A DNA stretch of 64,000 nt from Roseicyclus marinus (GCF_036322625.1 NZ_AP027266.1:2607001-2671000); one strand, 5' to 3'. Shown: positions 50,095 through 62,926, counted from the first letter of the stretch. The notes: generated by a model not told the origin, from the sequence alone. Program-made: numbers and translations.

Positions 50095-52035
50095 ATGAGT
50101 CTCCCGCCCGGCTTCCTTGACGAGTTACGCAACCGCGTCCCGATCAGCCAGGTCGTGGGCCGCAAGGTGATCTGGGACAATCGCAAATCGAACCAGGCCA
50201 AGGGCGATTTCTGGGCCCCCTGCCCGTTCCACCAGGAAAAGTCCGCCAGTTTCCACGTCGATGACCGCAAGGGGTTCTATTACTGTTTCGGCTGCCACGC
50301 CAAAGGCGACGCGCTGGGGTTCGTGCAGGAAACCGAGAATGTGGGCTTCATGGAGGCTGTCGAAATCCTCGCCCGCGAGGCCGGGATGCAGATGCCTGCC
50401 CGCGACCCCCAAGCCGCGAAACAGGCCGACCGCGCCACCAAGCTTGCCGCCGCGATGGAGGCCGCCGTCGCGCATTACCGGCTTCAGCTGAAAACCGGTG
50501 CCGCGGCCGAGGCGCGCGCCTATCTGGATCGCCGCGGCCTCGATGCCAGCGCGCTCGACAGGTTCGAGATCGGTTTCGCGCCCGGCATCCGCCAAGGCGC
50601 GCTGACGGCCCTGACCGGCAAGGGCATCCCCGAGGCCGACGTGGTCGAGGCCGGCATCGCCACCCGTCCCGATGACGGCGGCGCGCCCTATGACGCCTTT
50701 CGCGACCGGATCATGTTCCCGATCCGCGATGCGCGCGGGCGCTGCATCGGCTTTGGCGGGCGGGCGATGGACCCCAATGCCCGGGCCAAATACCTCAATT
50801 CCCGCGAAACCCCGCTCTTCGACAAGGGACGCGCGCTCTACAATCACGGGCCTGCGCGGGACGCGGCGGGCAAGGGCCAGCCCCTTGTCGTCGCCGAAGG
50901 CTACATGGATGTGATCGCGCTGGTTCAGGCGGGCTTTGGGGCCTCGGTCGCGCCCTTGGGGACCGCGATCACCGCCGACCAGTTGCGGCTGATGTGGCGG
51001 ATCGCCGATGAGCCGATCATCGCGCTGGATGGCGACAAGGCGGGCCTGCGCGCGGCGCTGCGGCTGGTCGATCTGGCCCTGCCGATGCTCGAACCCGGCA
51101 AGACGCTGCGCTTTTGCCTGATGCCCGAGGGGCTGGACCCCGACGAGCTGATCAAGGCGCGCGGACGCGACGCGATGCAGGCGCAGCTTGATGCCTCAGA
51201 ACCCTTGGTGCGGATGCTCTGGCGGCGCGAGACCGAGGGGCAGGTGTTCGACACGCCCGAGCGGCGCGCGGCCCTCGACCGCCGGTTACGGCAGGCCATC
51301 GGCCAGATCCCCGACCAGGGCCTGCGCCGCCATTATGGCGAAGCGCTGGCCGATCTGCGCCGCGCGCTGTTCCGGCCCGCCGCGCAACAGGGACGCGACC
51401 GCGCGCCCTGGCGTGGTCGCGGCTTTGCCGAAGCGCAGATGCCCTTGGCCGAAACGCGATCCTCCGCGCTCGGGTCGGGGGCGCTGTCGGCCGAAGACCT
51501 GCGGGTGATGCTGATCCTCGCTACGCTTTGCCGGTATCCCGCGCTTGCCCCGCGGTTCGAGACCGATCTTGACCGGCTTGCGCCCCGCCACGCCGATCAT
51601 GCGGCCTTGGTCGACCTGATCCTGACCGCCGAGGCGGCGGATGACGCGGCGATGACGGCGGCCTGCACCGCCGCCGGTCTCGGGCCCGCCCTTGAAAGCC
51701 TGCGGTCGATGGCCCATCTGCGGATCAACCCGATCCTTGCGGGCCCGCCGGATGCAGCGCGTGCCGAGGCCTGCCTGACCGAGGAGTTCGCGAAGTATCA
51801 CGCCGAGCGCGCGCTGAAGGCCGAGATGACCGAGGCACTGGAGGATCTTGACCATTTATCCGAGGGGGATACGCGGCTTGGTCGCCGTCTCAACCACGCC
51901 GTTCAGCGCCGCCTTACGGCGGGTCGTTCTGCGGGCTCGGACATGCAAGGCGCTGTCAGCGAAGACACAGACGCGCTGTCGGATCGTCTGCGTGCCTTGA
52001 TAGAGGCCCGCGTCTGGGAGAAGAAAACCCGTTAA
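50095..52035 (+). CDS. dnaG: DNA primase
   Basis: Synthesises RNA primers at the replication fork. 646 residues: zinc-ribbon with C43, H46, C64 and C67 (CPFH, YYCFGC), the RNA polymerase core, and the Toprim domain with VVAEGYMDVIAL and ALDGDKAG. The C-terminal helicase-binding region is Ala-rich and diverged, as usual. 110 bases before rpoD, the classical dnaG-rpoD pair of the macromolecular synthesis operon without rpsU. Confidence 0.95.
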   Translation: MSLPPGFLDELRNRVPISQVVGRKVIWDNRKSNQAKGDFWAPCPFHQEKSASFHVDDRKGFYYCFGCHAKGDALGFVQETENVGFMEAVEILAREAGMQMPARDPQAAKQADRATKLAAAMEAAVAHYRLQLKTGAAAEARAYLDRRGLDASALDRFEIGFAPGIRQGALTALTGKGIPEADVVEAGIATRPDDGGAPYDAFRDRIMFPIRDARGRCIGFGGRAMDPNARAKYLNSRETPLFDKGRALYNHGPARDAAGKGQPLVVAEGYMDVIALVQAGFGASVAPLGTAITADQLRLMWRIADEPIIALDGDKAGLRAALRLVDLALPMLEPGKTLRFCLMPEGLDPDELIKARGRDAMQAQLDASEPLVRMLWRRETEGQVFDTPERRAALDRRLRQAIGQIPDQGLRRHYGEALADLRRALFRPAAQQGRDRAPWRGRGFAEAQMPLAETRSSALGSGALSAEDLRVMLILATLCRYPALAPRFETDLDRLAPRHADHAALVDLILTAEAADDAAMTAACTAAGLGPALESLRSMAHLRINPILAGPPDAARAEACLTEEFAKYHAERALKAEMTEALEDLDHLSEGDTRLGRRLNHAVQRRLTAGRSAGSDMQGAVSEDTDALSDRLRALIEARVWEKKTR

Positions 52036-52044
52036 GTGCCCTAT

Positions 52045-52061
52045 GCGAATCAGTGATTCGC
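52045..52061. promoter_or_regulatory. 17-bp perfect palindrome upstream of rpoD
   Basis: GCGAATCA-G-TGATTCGC, 10 bases after the dnaG stop and 84 before rpoD. It may be an operator or a weak hairpin; no known regulator's box matches. Confidence 0.35.
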
Positions 52062-52145
52062 CTTACATAAGTTGCAGTAGCAAAGATTCGGCGACCCGAC
52101 CGCCCCGCCGGCTTCGCGCCACGAACCGCCAAAGGAAGCCCGCCC

Positions 52146-54142
<1,997 letters not shown>

Positions 54143-54146
<4 letters not shown>

Positions 54147-54658
54147 GCGGTAAAGCAAATCTGCATTCGACAGGGCAGGTCGGTGAATATCTCGTGGCCT
54201 CCGAACTTGCGAGGCTAGGCTTCACGATTGCGATGCCGACAGGAAATTCGCCTGCAGTCGATATATGGGCATACCGAAGGAAAGAAACGCGCGCAATTCA
54301 AGTAAAGACCATTTCCAAAGGTGCCTTTCAATATACAGCGAACAAGTTTTTTCGAATCGAATTTGAAGGTGCGGATGGAAATGAAAAACAAATTATTGGA
54401 GATATTCACGACTACCTTGACCTGAACATTGACCTTTTAATTGTGTTCTTAGGTAGCAGTATCGGGAATGATGAGTTTTTTTGCACTAAATTAAAAGAGT
54501 TCGCTAGCTTCTCGAGGAACTCATACATAGAATACGTAGAGAGGCATGGCGGGATGCGCCCTGGAAAGAATAAACGAAGTGTGCATGCTGCGCATGATAA
54601 AAAGAACGTAATTAAATCAGGAATATTTACAGATCTACCTAAATACTTCGACGAGTAG
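54143..54658 (+). CDS. PD-(D/E)XK nuclease-like protein, AT-rich, overlapping rpoD
   Basis: A 171-residue protein with the core of an endonuclease-type fold: [17 protein letters not shown] (Glu in the first helix), PAVDIWAY (Asp) and RAIQVKT (Gln-x-Lys) around residues 13-55, as in Hjc/Mrr-related proteins. GTG 54143 overlaps the rpoD stop (GTGA) and is the only start that keeps the first helix. Codon use is AT-rich, in contrast to rpoD, so it was probably acquired. No methylase or partner is adjacent, and target specificity is unknown. Confidence 0.65.
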
Positions 54659-54790
54659 TGCGGCTTTTGCATTGGTGCTTTTAAACCAAGAACACTGCTG
54701 CCTTTAAATTTTTGAAATCTAGTTTTGACTGCGTAGCTTATTGAACCTTTCTTGATCAATTTAGTTGTTCTAGGTTTAGGCTCTTAGGCA
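54659..54790. other. AT-rich tail of the inserted segment
   Basis: The base composition stays AT-rich until about 54790, then returns to GC-rich just before the HlyU-family start. No gene or clear repeat is seen, so this is probably the downstream edge of the inserted piece. Confidence 0.5.
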
Positions 54791-54807
54791 GAACGGAGCG
54801 CATCCCA

Positions 54808-55077
54808 ATGTCCCTCTTCTCCCGCCTTTTCGGCAGCAGCGCCAAACCCGGCAAGGAGCCGGAAATCTACAAGGATTTCCGTATCTTCCCCGAGCCGCAG
54901 CGGGCCGCGGGCGGATACAGGGTGGCGGCGCGGATCGAGAAGGATCTGGGCGGGGAAACCAAGGTTCATCAGCTGATGCGAGCCGATACGTTGCAGACGC
55001 TGGAGGAGGCCGAAGCCTTTTCCATCCGGAAGGCCAAGCAGGTCATCGACGAGCAGGGTGAGCGGATTTTCGGTTAA
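54808..55077 (+). CDS. HlyU family protein
   Basis: An 89-residue protein of the HlyU/DUF1488-like group named after the Vibrio transcriptional activator. The segment EIYKDFRIFPEPQRAAGGYRVAARIEKDLGG is the conserved core, and there is a charged helix at the end (EAEAFSIRKAKQVIDEQGERIF). Many alphaproteobacterial members lack a clear DNA-binding domain, so the regulator label is weak. It lies alone between the AT-rich insert and the REP pair. Confidence 0.7.
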   Translation: MSLFSRLFGSSAKPGKEPEIYKDFRIFPEPQRAAGGYRVAARIEKDLGGETKVHQLMRADTLQTLEEAEAFSIRKAKQVIDEQGERIFG

Positions 55078-55285
55078 GATCGGGTTACGATTTTCGGCCG
55101 AAAATGACCGATAGGTTAAGATTTTTCGAGAGATGTGAACGGGATCTTGCCGGGGATGGGGCCGGGCAAGGGTTTGTTGGGCATGGCCGCGAACGGTCTT
55201 GACGGGGGTCGTGCAACGGGTCCGGGGGCCGTTTGGGACGCGGGTGCAAGCATGGTCGGGTTGAGATTTGGTTGAGGGGGGAGGC

Positions 55286-55406
55286 GTAGGGTGGGCAATC
55301 TGCCCACCACGCAGACCCACCATGCGGACCCACCACGCGGACCCACCATGCGGGCGGCGGCGGTGAGGCGGTGGGGTGGTTTTGGTGGGCAGATTGCCCA
55401 CCCTAC
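55286..55406. repeat. Inverted pair of GTAG REP palindromes at the meaB 3' end
   Basis: GTAGGGTGGGC...GCCCACC at 55286-55308 (plus) and the same palindrome on the minus strand at 55384-55406. The minus-strand copy's TAG (55403-55405) is the stop codon of meaB. Confidence 0.87.
55307..55352 (+). repeat. 13-bp tandem repeat, three and a half units
   Basis: Unit CCAYGCRGACCCA at 55307, 55320 and 55333, then a partial unit at 55346. It sits between the two REP palindromes. The unit's CCACC runs echo the REP arm. Confidence 0.7.
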
Positions 55407-56398
55407 AGGTTGGAGAGGATTTCGGCGGCGGCGGCGTCGGGGGTGAGGCGGCCCTCGGCCACGGCCTTGGCCTGATCGGCCATCGCGCGGCGCAGGTCGG
55501 GGTCGCGGTGGAGACGGGACAATAGGCCCTCGCGCACCTCTGCCTCGAACCAATGGGCGGCCTGGGTCGCGCGGGCGCGGTCCCACCAACCCTGATCCTT
55601 GCGCCAGCGGGCGAGCGCCTGCACCTCGGCCCAGGCCTCTGCGATGCCTGCGCCTGTCATGGCGGAGACGGGCAGCGCCTTGGGGAAACCCTCGGGGTCC
55701 TGCGGGCGCTTGCGCAAGAGCCGCAGCGCGCCCGCGTAATCGGCGACGGTGCGGGTGGCGGCAGGCTTGAGGTCGCCATCGGCCTTGTTCACGAGGATCA
55801 GGTCGGCCATTTCCATGATGCCGCGTTTGACGCCCTGCAATTCGTCGCCGCCCGCCGGCGCGAGCAGGAGGACGAAGACATCGCACATCTGCGCGACCAT
55901 GGTTTCGGACTGGCCGACGCCCACGGTTTCGATCAGCACCACGTCGAAGCCCGCCGCCTCGCAGAGCGCCACGGCCTCGCGCGTGCGGCGGGCGACGCCG
56001 CCCAGATGCGTGGCCGAGGGCGAGGGGCGGATGAAGGCGGCCGGTTCGCGCGAGAGGCGGTCCATCCGGGTCTTGTCGCCCAGGATCGAGCCGCCCGAGC
56101 GGGAGGAGGAGGGATCGACGGCCAGAACCGCGACGCGCAAGCCACCCTCGACCAGCGCCATGCCGAAGGCCTCGATGAAGGTGGATTTGCCGACCCCCGG
56201 CGTGCCCGAGAGGCCGATGCGGAGCGCCTGCCGCCCGAGATCGGCCGTGGGTTTTCGCAAGGCTTCGATCAGGGCGGTGGCGTCGGCGCGGTGATCGGGG
56301 CGGGTGCTTTCGACGAGCGTGACGGCGCGGGCAAGGGCGCGGCGGTCGCCTGCAAGGATGCGGGGGGCGAGATCGCGGGCTGTGGGGGCATCCGTCAT
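55403..56398 (-). CDS. meaB: Methylmalonyl-CoA mutase-associated GTPase MeaB
   Basis: A 331-residue G3E-type GTPase that protects and repairs the adenosylcobalamin enzyme methylmalonyl-CoA mutase. P-loop GTPGVGKST at residues 65-73, [27 protein letters not shown] with the switch and NKADG at 204-208. The start ATG 56398 gives [10 protein letters not shown]. The mutase genes are not in the window. Its stop lies in the adjacent REP. Confidence 0.93.
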   Translation of the reverse strand: MTDAPTARDLAPRILAGDRRALARAVTLVESTRPDHRADATALIEALRKPTADLGRQALRIGLSGTPGVGKSTFIEAFGMALVEGGLRVAVLAVDPSSSRSGGSILGDKTRMDRLSREPAAFIRPSPSATHLGGVARRTREAVALCEAAGFDVVLIETVGVGQSETMVAQMCDVFVLLLAPAGGDELQGVKRGIMEMADLILVNKADGDLKPAATRTVADYAGALRLLRKRPQDPEGFPKALPVSAMTGAGIAEAWAEVQALARWRKDQGWWDRARATQAAHWFEAEVREGLLSRLHRDPDLRRAMADQAKAVAEGRLTPDAAAAEILSNL

Positions 56399-56557
56399 GG
56401 GCTGGGCGTTCTTTCGGGTCGGGGCGCGCGCATTGGTCCCCGTATCTGCCCCGGCACGCGGCGGCCTGTCCAGTGCCGAGCGGCATTCGCCGGTTGACGG
56501 CGGTCGGGGCGCTGGCGCAGGTGAAGGGCATTCACCCCTGACGGGAGCCGGACGCGC

Positions 56558-58966
56558 GTGCCCTTGCCCATCGACGAGATCCTGCCCGCGCTGAAGGCGG
56601 CCCTTGCCCGGGAGGGGCGGGCCGTGCTGCAGGCGCCCCCCGGGGCGGGCAAGACCACGGGCGTGCCGCCCGCGCTGATGGACCAGGTGGCGGGGCGGAT
56701 CGTGATGCTGGAGCCGCGCAGGCTGGCGGCGCGGGCCGCCGCCGAGCGGATGGCCGAGATGCTGGGCGAGCCGGTGGGGCGGACGGTGGGCTACCGCATC
56801 CGGGGCGAGAGCGCGGTGTCGGAGGCGACACGGATCGAGGTGGTGACCGAGGGCATCCTGACGCGGATGGTGCAGGATCAGCCGGACCTGCCGGGCGTGG
56901 GCTGCGTGATCTTCGACGAATTCCACGAACGCTCGCTCAATGCCGATCTGGGGCTGGCGCTGGTCTGGGAGGTAAGGCAGGCGCTGCGGCCCGATCTGGG
57001 CGTGGTGGTGATGTCGGCGACGCTGGATGCGGGGCCGGTGGCGGCGATGCTGGGGGATGCGCCGCTGTTGACGTCGGAGGGGCGGGCCTATCCGGTCGAG
57101 ACGCGGCACCTGGAGCGGCCATTGCCCAAGGATCGGCGGCTGGAGGAGGCGGTGGCGGGGCAAGTGCTGGAGGCCTTGGCCGCGACCGAGGGCGGGTGTC
57201 TTGTCTTCCTGCCGGGAGAGGGGGAAATCCGGCGGGTGGCGGCACGGCTGCAGGGTGCCTTGCCGGGGGATGTGGCGCTTCACATGCTTTATGGCGCGAT
57301 GCGGATCGAGGATCAGCGCGCGGCGATCCGGCCCTCCCAAAAGGGGCGCAAGCTGGTGCTGGCCACGGCCATCGCGGAAACCTCGCTCACCATCGAGGAT
57401 GTGCGGGTGGTCGTCGATGCGGGCCGTGCGCGGCGGGCAAGGTTCGATCCGGCATCGGGCATGTCGCGGCTGGTGACGGAGCCGGTGAGCCGGGCGGAGG
57501 CCGATCAAAGGCGCGGGCGCGCGGGGCGGGTGGCCCCCGGCATCTGCTACAGGATGTGGACCAAGGGCGCGGAGGGCGCGCTGCCCGCCTTTCCGCCGCC
57601 CGAGATCGCGGCGACGGATCTGGCGGGGCTGGCGCTGGAACTGGCGATCTGGGGCGGGGCCGAGGGGCTGGCCTTCCTCACGCCGCCGCCCGAGGGGGCG
57701 CTGGCGGAAGCGCGCGCGCTTTTGGCGGAGTTGGGCGCGCTGGATGGTCAGGGCAGGATCACGGCGCATGGGCGGGCGCTGGCGCGGCTGCCGCTGCATC
57801 CCCGGTTGGGGCATATGGTGGTGACCGGGGGGGCGGGCGCGGCGCGCCTTGCGGCGCTTCTTGCGGCGCGCGATCCGCTCAGGGGACAGGGCACCGACCT
57901 GATGCTGCGCTTGCGCGCGCTGGAGGATCCGGGCGGGATGGGGGCGGATCGGGGCGCGGTGGCGCAGATCCGGGAGGAGGCGAGGAGGCTCAGGCGCTAC
58001 GAGGCGGGAGAGAGGTTGTCCCCGGGCGCGCAGGCGGCGCTGGCCTATCCTGACAGGATCGGCTTGCGGCGGTCGGGCGAGGCCCCGCGCTATGTCCTGT
58101 CGGGCGGGGCGGGCGCGATCCTGCCCGAGGGGGACGGGCTGGCGGGCCAACGCCTGATCGTGGCCACCGACCTGGACGGCGACAGGCGCGAGGCGCGGGT
58201 GCGGCAGGCCGTGGCGCTGTCCGAGGCGGAGTTGCGCGCGCTCTATGCCGATCGCATCGCCTGGGTCGATCATTGCCATTGGTCGAAGCGCCATCGGAGG
58301 GTCGAGGCACGCCAGCAGGAACGCTTTGGCGCCCTGGTGCTGGAGGATCGCGCCTGGCGCGATGCGCCGCCCGAGGCGGTCATCGCGGCGCTGATCGAGG
58401 GGGTTCGCGACCTGGGATTGTCGGCGCTGGACTGGAGTGAGAAGGCGCGGCTGTTGCGCGCGCGGATCGCGGTCTCTGGCGTGGCGGATGTGTCGGACGA
58501 GGCGTTGCTCGCGGCGTTGGAGGAGTGGCTGGCGCCCTGGCTCACGCGGGAGCGGAGTGCCGCCGACCTCGGCCGGTTCGATCCGACCGAGGCGCTGCGG
58601 CTGTGGCTGGGGCATCCGGCCATGGCGGAGGTCGACAGGCTTGCGCCCGCGACATGGGAAAGCCCCTTGGGCCGTGCCATTCCCATCGATTATTCGGGCG
58701 AGGTGCCGGAAGTGGCGCTGCGGTTGCAGGAAGTCTTTGGCACCAAGGTGCATCCGGTTGTGGGACCGGACAGGATGCCCTTGAAAATGGTGCTTTTGTC
58801 GCCCGCATCGCGCCCGGTGCAGGTGACGAATGATCTGCCGGGGTTCTGGGACGGGTCCTATGCCGAGGTGCGCAAGGAGATGCGCGCGCGCTATCCGCGC
58901 CACCCCTGGCCCGAGGACCCGCGTGCGGCGGAAGCGACCTTGCGGGCGAAGCCGCGCGGGGGGTAG
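56558..58966 (+). CDS. hrpB: ATP-dependent RNA helicase HrpB
   Basis: An 802-residue DEAH-type helicase. Motif [10 protein letters not shown], motif II DEFHER (DEFH in place of DEAH), motif III SATLD, motif [10 protein letters not shown], and the HrpB-specific C-terminus ([26 protein letters not shown]). GTG 56558 is the start, with GGGAG about 11 bases upstream. Function in bacteria is unclear; not essential where tested. Divergent from meaB. Confidence 0.92.
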   Translation: MPLPIDEILPALKAALAREGRAVLQAPPGAGKTTGVPPALMDQVAGRIVMLEPRRLAARAAAERMAEMLGEPVGRTVGYRIRGESAVSEATRIEVVTEGILTRMVQDQPDLPGVGCVIFDEFHERSLNADLGLALVWEVRQALRPDLGVVVMSATLDAGPVAAMLGDAPLLTSEGRAYPVETRHLERPLPKDRRLEEAVAGQVLEALAATEGGCLVFLPGEGEIRRVAARLQGALPGDVALHMLYGAMRIEDQRAAIRPSQKGRKLVLATAIAETSLTIEDVRVVVDAGRARRARFDPASGMSRLVTEPVSRAEADQRRGRAGRVAPGICYRMWTKGAEGALPAFPPPEIAATDLAGLALELAIWGGAEGLAFLTPPPEGALAEARALLAELGALDGQGRITAHGRALARLPLHPRLGHMVVTGGAGAARLAALLAARDPLRGQGTDLMLRLRALEDPGGMGADRGAVAQIREEARRLRRYEAGERLSPGAQAALAYPDRIGLRRSGEAPRYVLSGGAGAILPEGDGLAGQRLIVATDLDGDRREARVRQAVALSEAELRALYADRIAWVDHCHWSKRHRRVEARQQERFGALVLEDRAWRDAPPEAVIAALIEGVRDLGLSALDWSEKARLLRARIAVSGVADVSDEALLAALEEWLAPWLTRERSAADLGRFDPTEALRLWLGHPAMAEVDRLAPATWESPLGRAIPIDYSGEVPEVALRLQEVFGTKVHPVVGPDRMPLKMVLLSPASRPVQVTNDLPGFWDGSYAEVRKEMRARYPRHPWPEDPRAAEATLRAKPRGG

Positions 58967-58974
58967 GCCAAGGT

Positions 58975-59035
58975 TGGGGGCGCTGCCCCCGTCGCCTTTG
59001 GCGACTCCCCCGGGATATTTGGGAAACAGAGAAGG
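58975..59035. repeat. Dispersed repeat upstream of selD, copy 2
   Basis: GGGGGCGCTGCCCCC hairpin, then GTCGCCTTTGGCGAC hairpin, then CCCCGGGATATTTGGGAAACAGAGAAG. The last part is the reverse complement of the sequence at 15593. It reaches to within 6 bases of the next start codon. Confidence 0.65.
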
Positions 59036-59041
59036 ACGGAC

Positions 59042-61174
59042 ATGCGCGACGGGTCGGTGCCGCTGGTCAGGGAGCTGGTTCTTGTCGGGGGCGGGCATGC
59101 GCATGCGCTGGTGTTGAAGCGCTGGGGGATGCGGCCCGTGCCCGGGGTCAGGGTGACGCTGGTGAACCCCGGACCCTCGGCCCCCTATACGGGCATGTTG
59201 CCCGGCCATGTTGCGGGGCATTACCCGAGGGAGGCGCTGGAGATCGACCTTGTGCGGCTGGCGCGGTTCGCAGGCGCGCGGCTGGTGCTGGGGGCGGTCG
59301 ATCTGATCGATCCGGTGGCGCGGCGCGTGTCGGTGCCGGGGCGCGCGCCCCTCGCCTATGACCTCTTGTCCATCGATATCGGCATCACATCGGAGATGGG
59401 CGATCTGCCGGGTTTTGCCGAACATGGGGTGGCGGCCAAGCCGCTTGGCGCTTTCGCGGATCGGTGGGCGGCGTTTTGCGAGGGGGAAGGCCCGGCAAGG
59501 ATCGCGGTGATCGGGGGCGGCATCGCGGGGGTGGAATTGTCCATGGCCATGGCCGAGCGGATGCGCGGGCTTGGCCGGGCGGCGGAGGTTTGCGTGATCG
59601 ACCGGGGCGCGGTGCTGGGCGGGCATCCGGCGCGGGGGCGGCTAATCGCGGCGATGGAGGGATATGGCATCACGCGGATCGAGGGGGCGGCCCCGCTGCG
59701 CGTGGGTGCCAGCGCAGTGCATCTGGAGGGGGGGCGCGTGGTCGAGGCCGACCTGGTGGTGGGGGCGGCAGGTGCCGTGCCGCATGGCTGGCTGGCGGAT
59801 TGCGGGATGGAGATGCGGGACGGCTACATGGTCGTCGATGACCAGTTGCGCTCGGTCAGTCACCCGGAGATCTACGGGGCGGGCGATTGCGTGTATCTGA
59901 GCCATGCGCCGCGCCCCAAGGCGGGTGTTTTCGCCGTGCGCGCGGCCCCGGTCCTGGCCTGGAACCTGCGCGCGGACCTGGTGGGGGCGCAACGGCGGCG
60001 CTTTGCCCCGCAGCGCGATTTCCTGAAGCTCGTCTCGCTCGGCGGAAAGTCGGCGCTGGCGGAAAAGGCGGGTTTCGTGGTGGCGGGGCCCGCGATGTGG
60101 CGCTGGAAGGACCGGATCGATGCGCGGTTCATGGAGGGCTTGCGCGATCTGCCCGCGATGACGGGGCCGCGCGCGCCCGATGGGGCTGCCAAGGGCGTGG
60201 CAAGCGAGATGGCGGGCCCTGCGCCCTGCGGCGGATGCGGGGCGAAGCTGGGCGCCGGGGCGCTGACCGGTGTTCTTGGCGGGCGGCCCGGGGATGATGC
60301 GGCGGTGTTGGAGGTCGGGGGGGCGCGCCAGGTGATCTCGACCGATCATCTGCGGGGCTTTGCCGAGGACCCGGCCCTTGTGGCGCGGGTGGCGGCCATT
60401 CATGCGCTGGGCGATATCTGGGCCATGGGGGCGCGGCCCCAGGCGGCGCTGGCCAGCGTGATCCTGCCAAGGATGGCGGCACGGATGCAGGGCGCGTGGC
60501 TGGACGAGGTGATGGCGGCGGCGGGCGCGGTTTTCGCGGCCGAGGGGGTCGCGGTCGTGGGCGGGCATTCGTCGATGGGCAGCGAGGTGACCATCGGCTT
60601 CACGGTGACGGGTCTGTTGGAGCGGGACCCGGTGACGCTGGCGGGGGCGAGGCCGGGGGATGCGTTGATCCTGACCAAGGGGATCGGGACCGGCGTGGTC
60701 CTGGCGGGCGAGATGCGGATGCTGGCGACAGGGGCCGAGGTGGCGGCGGCCTGGACCCGGATGGGGCAGGCGCAGGGGGGAGCTGCGGCGGTTCTGGCGC
60801 CCGTGGCCCATGCGATGACGGATGTGACGGGGTTCGGGCTTGCCGGGCATCTGGGCAATATCTGCGCGGCGTCGGGCGTGGGGGCGGAGGTGGACCTGGC
60901 GGAAGTGCCGGTCCTGGCGGGGGCGCTGCGGCTGTCGGGGCTGGGGGTGCGGTCGACCCTTTGGGCGCAGAACCGGGCGGCGCTGGGGGAAAGGGTCGCG
61001 GTGCCGGAGGGGGCGTTGGGCGATCTGGTGTTCGATCCGCAGACGGCGGGGGGATTGCTGGCCGCGGTGCCGGAAGAGCGGGCGGAGGCCGCGGTTGCGG
61101 CGCTGATCGGGGCGGGGTTTGACGCAGCACAGATCGGGGTGGTGACCGAAGGGCAGCGGATCGTGTTTTCCTGA
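59042..61174 (+). CDS. selD: Fused FAD-dependent NADH dehydrogenase-like / selenide water dikinase (SelD)
   Basis: A 710-residue two-domain protein. Residues 1-380 are a pyridine nucleotide-disulfide-type flavoprotein ([37 protein letters not shown]). From about 395 a SelD domain begins: C396-G-G-C399-G-A-K402, [40 protein letters not shown] and [12 protein letters not shown]. SelD makes selenophosphate for selenouridine or selenocysteine. The fusion is known in some bacteria; the Cys-rich motif differs from the E. coli GCGCK. No selA, selB or selU is visible here. Confidence 0.9.
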   Translation: MRDGSVPLVRELVLVGGGHAHALVLKRWGMRPVPGVRVTLVNPGPSAPYTGMLPGHVAGHYPREALEIDLVRLARFAGARLVLGAVDLIDPVARRVSVPGRAPLAYDLLSIDIGITSEMGDLPGFAEHGVAAKPLGAFADRWAAFCEGEGPARIAVIGGGIAGVELSMAMAERMRGLGRAAEVCVIDRGAVLGGHPARGRLIAAMEGYGITRIEGAAPLRVGASAVHLEGGRVVEADLVVGAAGAVPHGWLADCGMEMRDGYMVVDDQLRSVSHPEIYGAGDCVYLSHAPRPKAGVFAVRAAPVLAWNLRADLVGAQRRRFAPQRDFLKLVSLGGKSALAEKAGFVVAGPAMWRWKDRIDARFMEGLRDLPAMTGPRAPDGAAKGVASEMAGPAPCGGCGAKLGAGALTGVLGGRPGDDAAVLEVGGARQVISTDHLRGFAEDPALVARVAAIHALGDIWAMGARPQAALASVILPRMAARMQGAWLDEVMAAAGAVFAAEGVAVVGGHSSMGSEVTIGFTVTGLLERDPVTLAGARPGDALILTKGIGTGVVLAGEMRMLATGAEVAAAWTRMGQAQGGAAAVLAPVAHAMTDVTGFGLAGHLGNICAASGVGAEVDLAEVPVLAGALRLSGLGVRSTLWAQNRAALGERVAVPEGALGDLVFDPQTAGGLLAAVPEERAEAAVAALIGAGFDAAQIGVVTEGQRIVFS

Positions 61175-61190
61175 GGCGGGGCCCTGCCCG

Positions 61191-61622
61191 TCAGAGGGTG
61201 CGGTCGAGTTTCGTCGAGAGGTGGATGAGGCTTTCGGAGGAGCGGACGCCCTCGATCTCGCCGATGCGGTCGAGGATGGCGTCGAGCGCGGTTGTGGTGG
61301 GAGCGCCGACCTCGAGCAACAGGTCGACGCGGCCGGAAATCGTGTGGATGCGTTCGACCTCGGCCACGGCCTTGAGGCGGGCGAGGATGGCGGGCTGGCT
61401 GCGGGGATCGACGGAGAGGAGCACGCTGGCCCGGATGCGGCCCGCGCGCAGCGCCTCGCCCAGACGGAGGGTGTAGCCCGCGATCACGCCGGAGCTTTCG
61501 AGGCGTTCGAGGCGGGCCTGGGCGGTCGAGCGCGCGACCTTGAGCCTTCGGGCGATGACGGCGACGGACATGCGGGCGTCACCGGCCAGAAGGCGCAGGA
61601 TATCGCGGTCGAGATCATCCAT
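61191..61622 (-). CDS. Lrp/AsnC family transcriptional regulator
   Basis: A 143-residue regulator: N-terminal helix-turn-helix (LDRDILRLLAGDARMSVAVIARRLKVARSTAQARLERLE) and a C-terminal RAM ligand-binding domain (VLLSVDPRSQP onwards). ATG 61622 is taken because it is the usual MDDLDRDIL start; ATG 61637 is possible. It is divergent from the decarboxylase gene, with 128 bases between, and likely regulates it in response to an amino acid; that is inference from position. Confidence 0.87.
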   Translation of the reverse strand: MDDLDRDILRLLAGDARMSVAVIARRLKVARSTAQARLERLESSGVIAGYTLRLGEALRAGRIRASVLLSVDPRSQPAILARLKAVAEVERIHTISGRVDLLLEVGAPTTTALDAILDRIGEIEGVRSSESLIHLSTKLDRTL

Positions 61623-61750
61623 GGGGCATTTTGCCATCAGTTTTGTCGATATGACGGCATGATCGGGCATTTCGCGCAGAGTGACCAGAGAAATCGCCCG
61701 GATTTGGCGGCAGGCTTGGGGAGAGGAGCGGCAAGACAAAGGACAGACGC

Positions 61751-62926
61751 ATGAGCGAGACACGGCCCTTGCACCGGAGCCCGCGCGACTACCTTGTGGC
61801 GGAAGCGCCTGACGAGCCGGTGCTGTTCCTGTCGCCCGAGGTGTTGCAGGCCAGCGCGCGGCGGTTTTGCGAGGGGTTTCCGGGGATGGTGACCTATGCG
61901 GTCAAGGCCAATCCGGCGGAGGCGGTGTTGCTCAACCTGATGGCGGCGGGGGTGGCGGGGTTCGACGTGGCCTCGCCCGCCGAGATCGCGCTGGTGCGGT
62001 CCCTGAGCCCCGAGGCGGCGCTGCATTACCACAACCCGGTAAGGTCGCGGTCGGAGATCGCGATGGGGGTGGCTGCCGGTGTCGCGTCCTGGAGCGTGGA
62101 TCAGCCGGGGGAATGGCGCAAGCTGGACGGGGCGCTGCCGCCGGGGGCGGAGGTCGCGGTCAGGTTCAAGCTGGCGGTCAGCGGCGCGGCCTATGATTTC
62201 GGCGAGAAATTCGGCGCGACGGAGGCGGAGGCCGTGGCGCTTTTGGCGCAGGTGGCGGGGGCTGGGTTCCGCCCTGCCCTGACCTTTCACCCCGGAACGC
62301 AATGCGCGGACCCCGAGGCCTGGGCGGCCTATATCGAGGCGGCGGGCCGGATCGCGGGGGCGGCAGGCGTGCGGCTTGCGCGGTTGAACGTGGGCGGGGG
62401 GTTTCCGTCGCACAGGATGCGGGGCGAGGTGCCGCCGCTCGACGCGATCTTCGCGCGGATCGGGGCGGCGGTGCGGGAGGTCTTTGGCGAGGAGGCGCCC
62501 ACGCTTGTCTGCGAGCCGGGGCGCGCGCTGGTGGCCGAGGCGGTCAGCCTTGCGCTGCGGGTGAAATCGCTGCGCGGCATGGGCGAGGTCTATCTGAACG
62601 ACGGCATCTACGGGGCGCTGGCGGAACAGCCGCTGATGGGCATGACCGACCGCATCCGGGTGATGGCCCCCGACGGGCGGGCAAGGGCGGGCGCAGCCCG
62701 TGACAGGCTGGTCTGGGGGCCGACCTGTGACAGCCTGGACCGGTTGCCGGGCAAACTGCCCCTGCCCTGCGACATGGCGGAGGGCGATTACCTGCTGATC
62801 GACGGGATGGGGGCCTATTCCACGGCGACGGTGACGCGGTTCAATGGCTACGGGGGCCTGCGGCTGGCGACGGTGCGGGCGCTGAACGAGCCAAGCGGCA
62901 CTGGACACCACCGCCCATGCGCCTAG
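61751..62926 (+). CDS. PLP-dependent group IV decarboxylase (ornithine/lysine type)
   Basis: A 391-residue alanine racemase-fold decarboxylase. Lysine that binds PLP is in TYAVKANP, HPGTQC and NVGGGFPSH follow, with CEPGRALVA for the phosphate, and the C-terminal WGPTCDSLDR holds the active-site Cys-Asp across the dimer. Likely makes a polyamine (putrescine or cadaverine). Its neighbour is a divergent Lrp-type regulator. Substrate cannot be fixed without a structure-based comparison. Confidence 0.87.
   Translation: MSETRPLHRSPRDYLVAEAPDEPVLFLSPEVLQASARRFCEGFPGMVTYAVKANPAEAVLLNLMAAGVAGFDVASPAEIALVRSLSPEAALHYHNPVRSRSEIAMGVAAGVASWSVDQPGEWRKLDGALPPGAEVAVRFKLAVSGAAYDFGEKFGATEAEAVALLAQVAGAGFRPALTFHPGTQCADPEAWAAYIEAAGRIAGAAGVRLARLNVGGGFPSHRMRGEVPPLDAIFARIGAAVREVFGEEAPTLVCEPGRALVAEAVSLALRVKSLRGMGEVYLNDGIYGALAEQPLMGMTDRIRVMAPDGRARAGAARDRLVWGPTCDSLDRLPGKLPLPCDMAEGDYLLIDGMGAYSTATVTRFNGYGGLRLATVRALNEPSGTGHHRPCA

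Noticed and set aside
55403-59626. Very long minus-strand open frame (1407 codons) reaching from meaB to selD
   Set aside because: Only the last 331 codons are meaB. The rest is Arg/Pro/His-rich reading opposite hrpB and selD, a GC-rich shadow; homology begins at [10 protein letters not shown].
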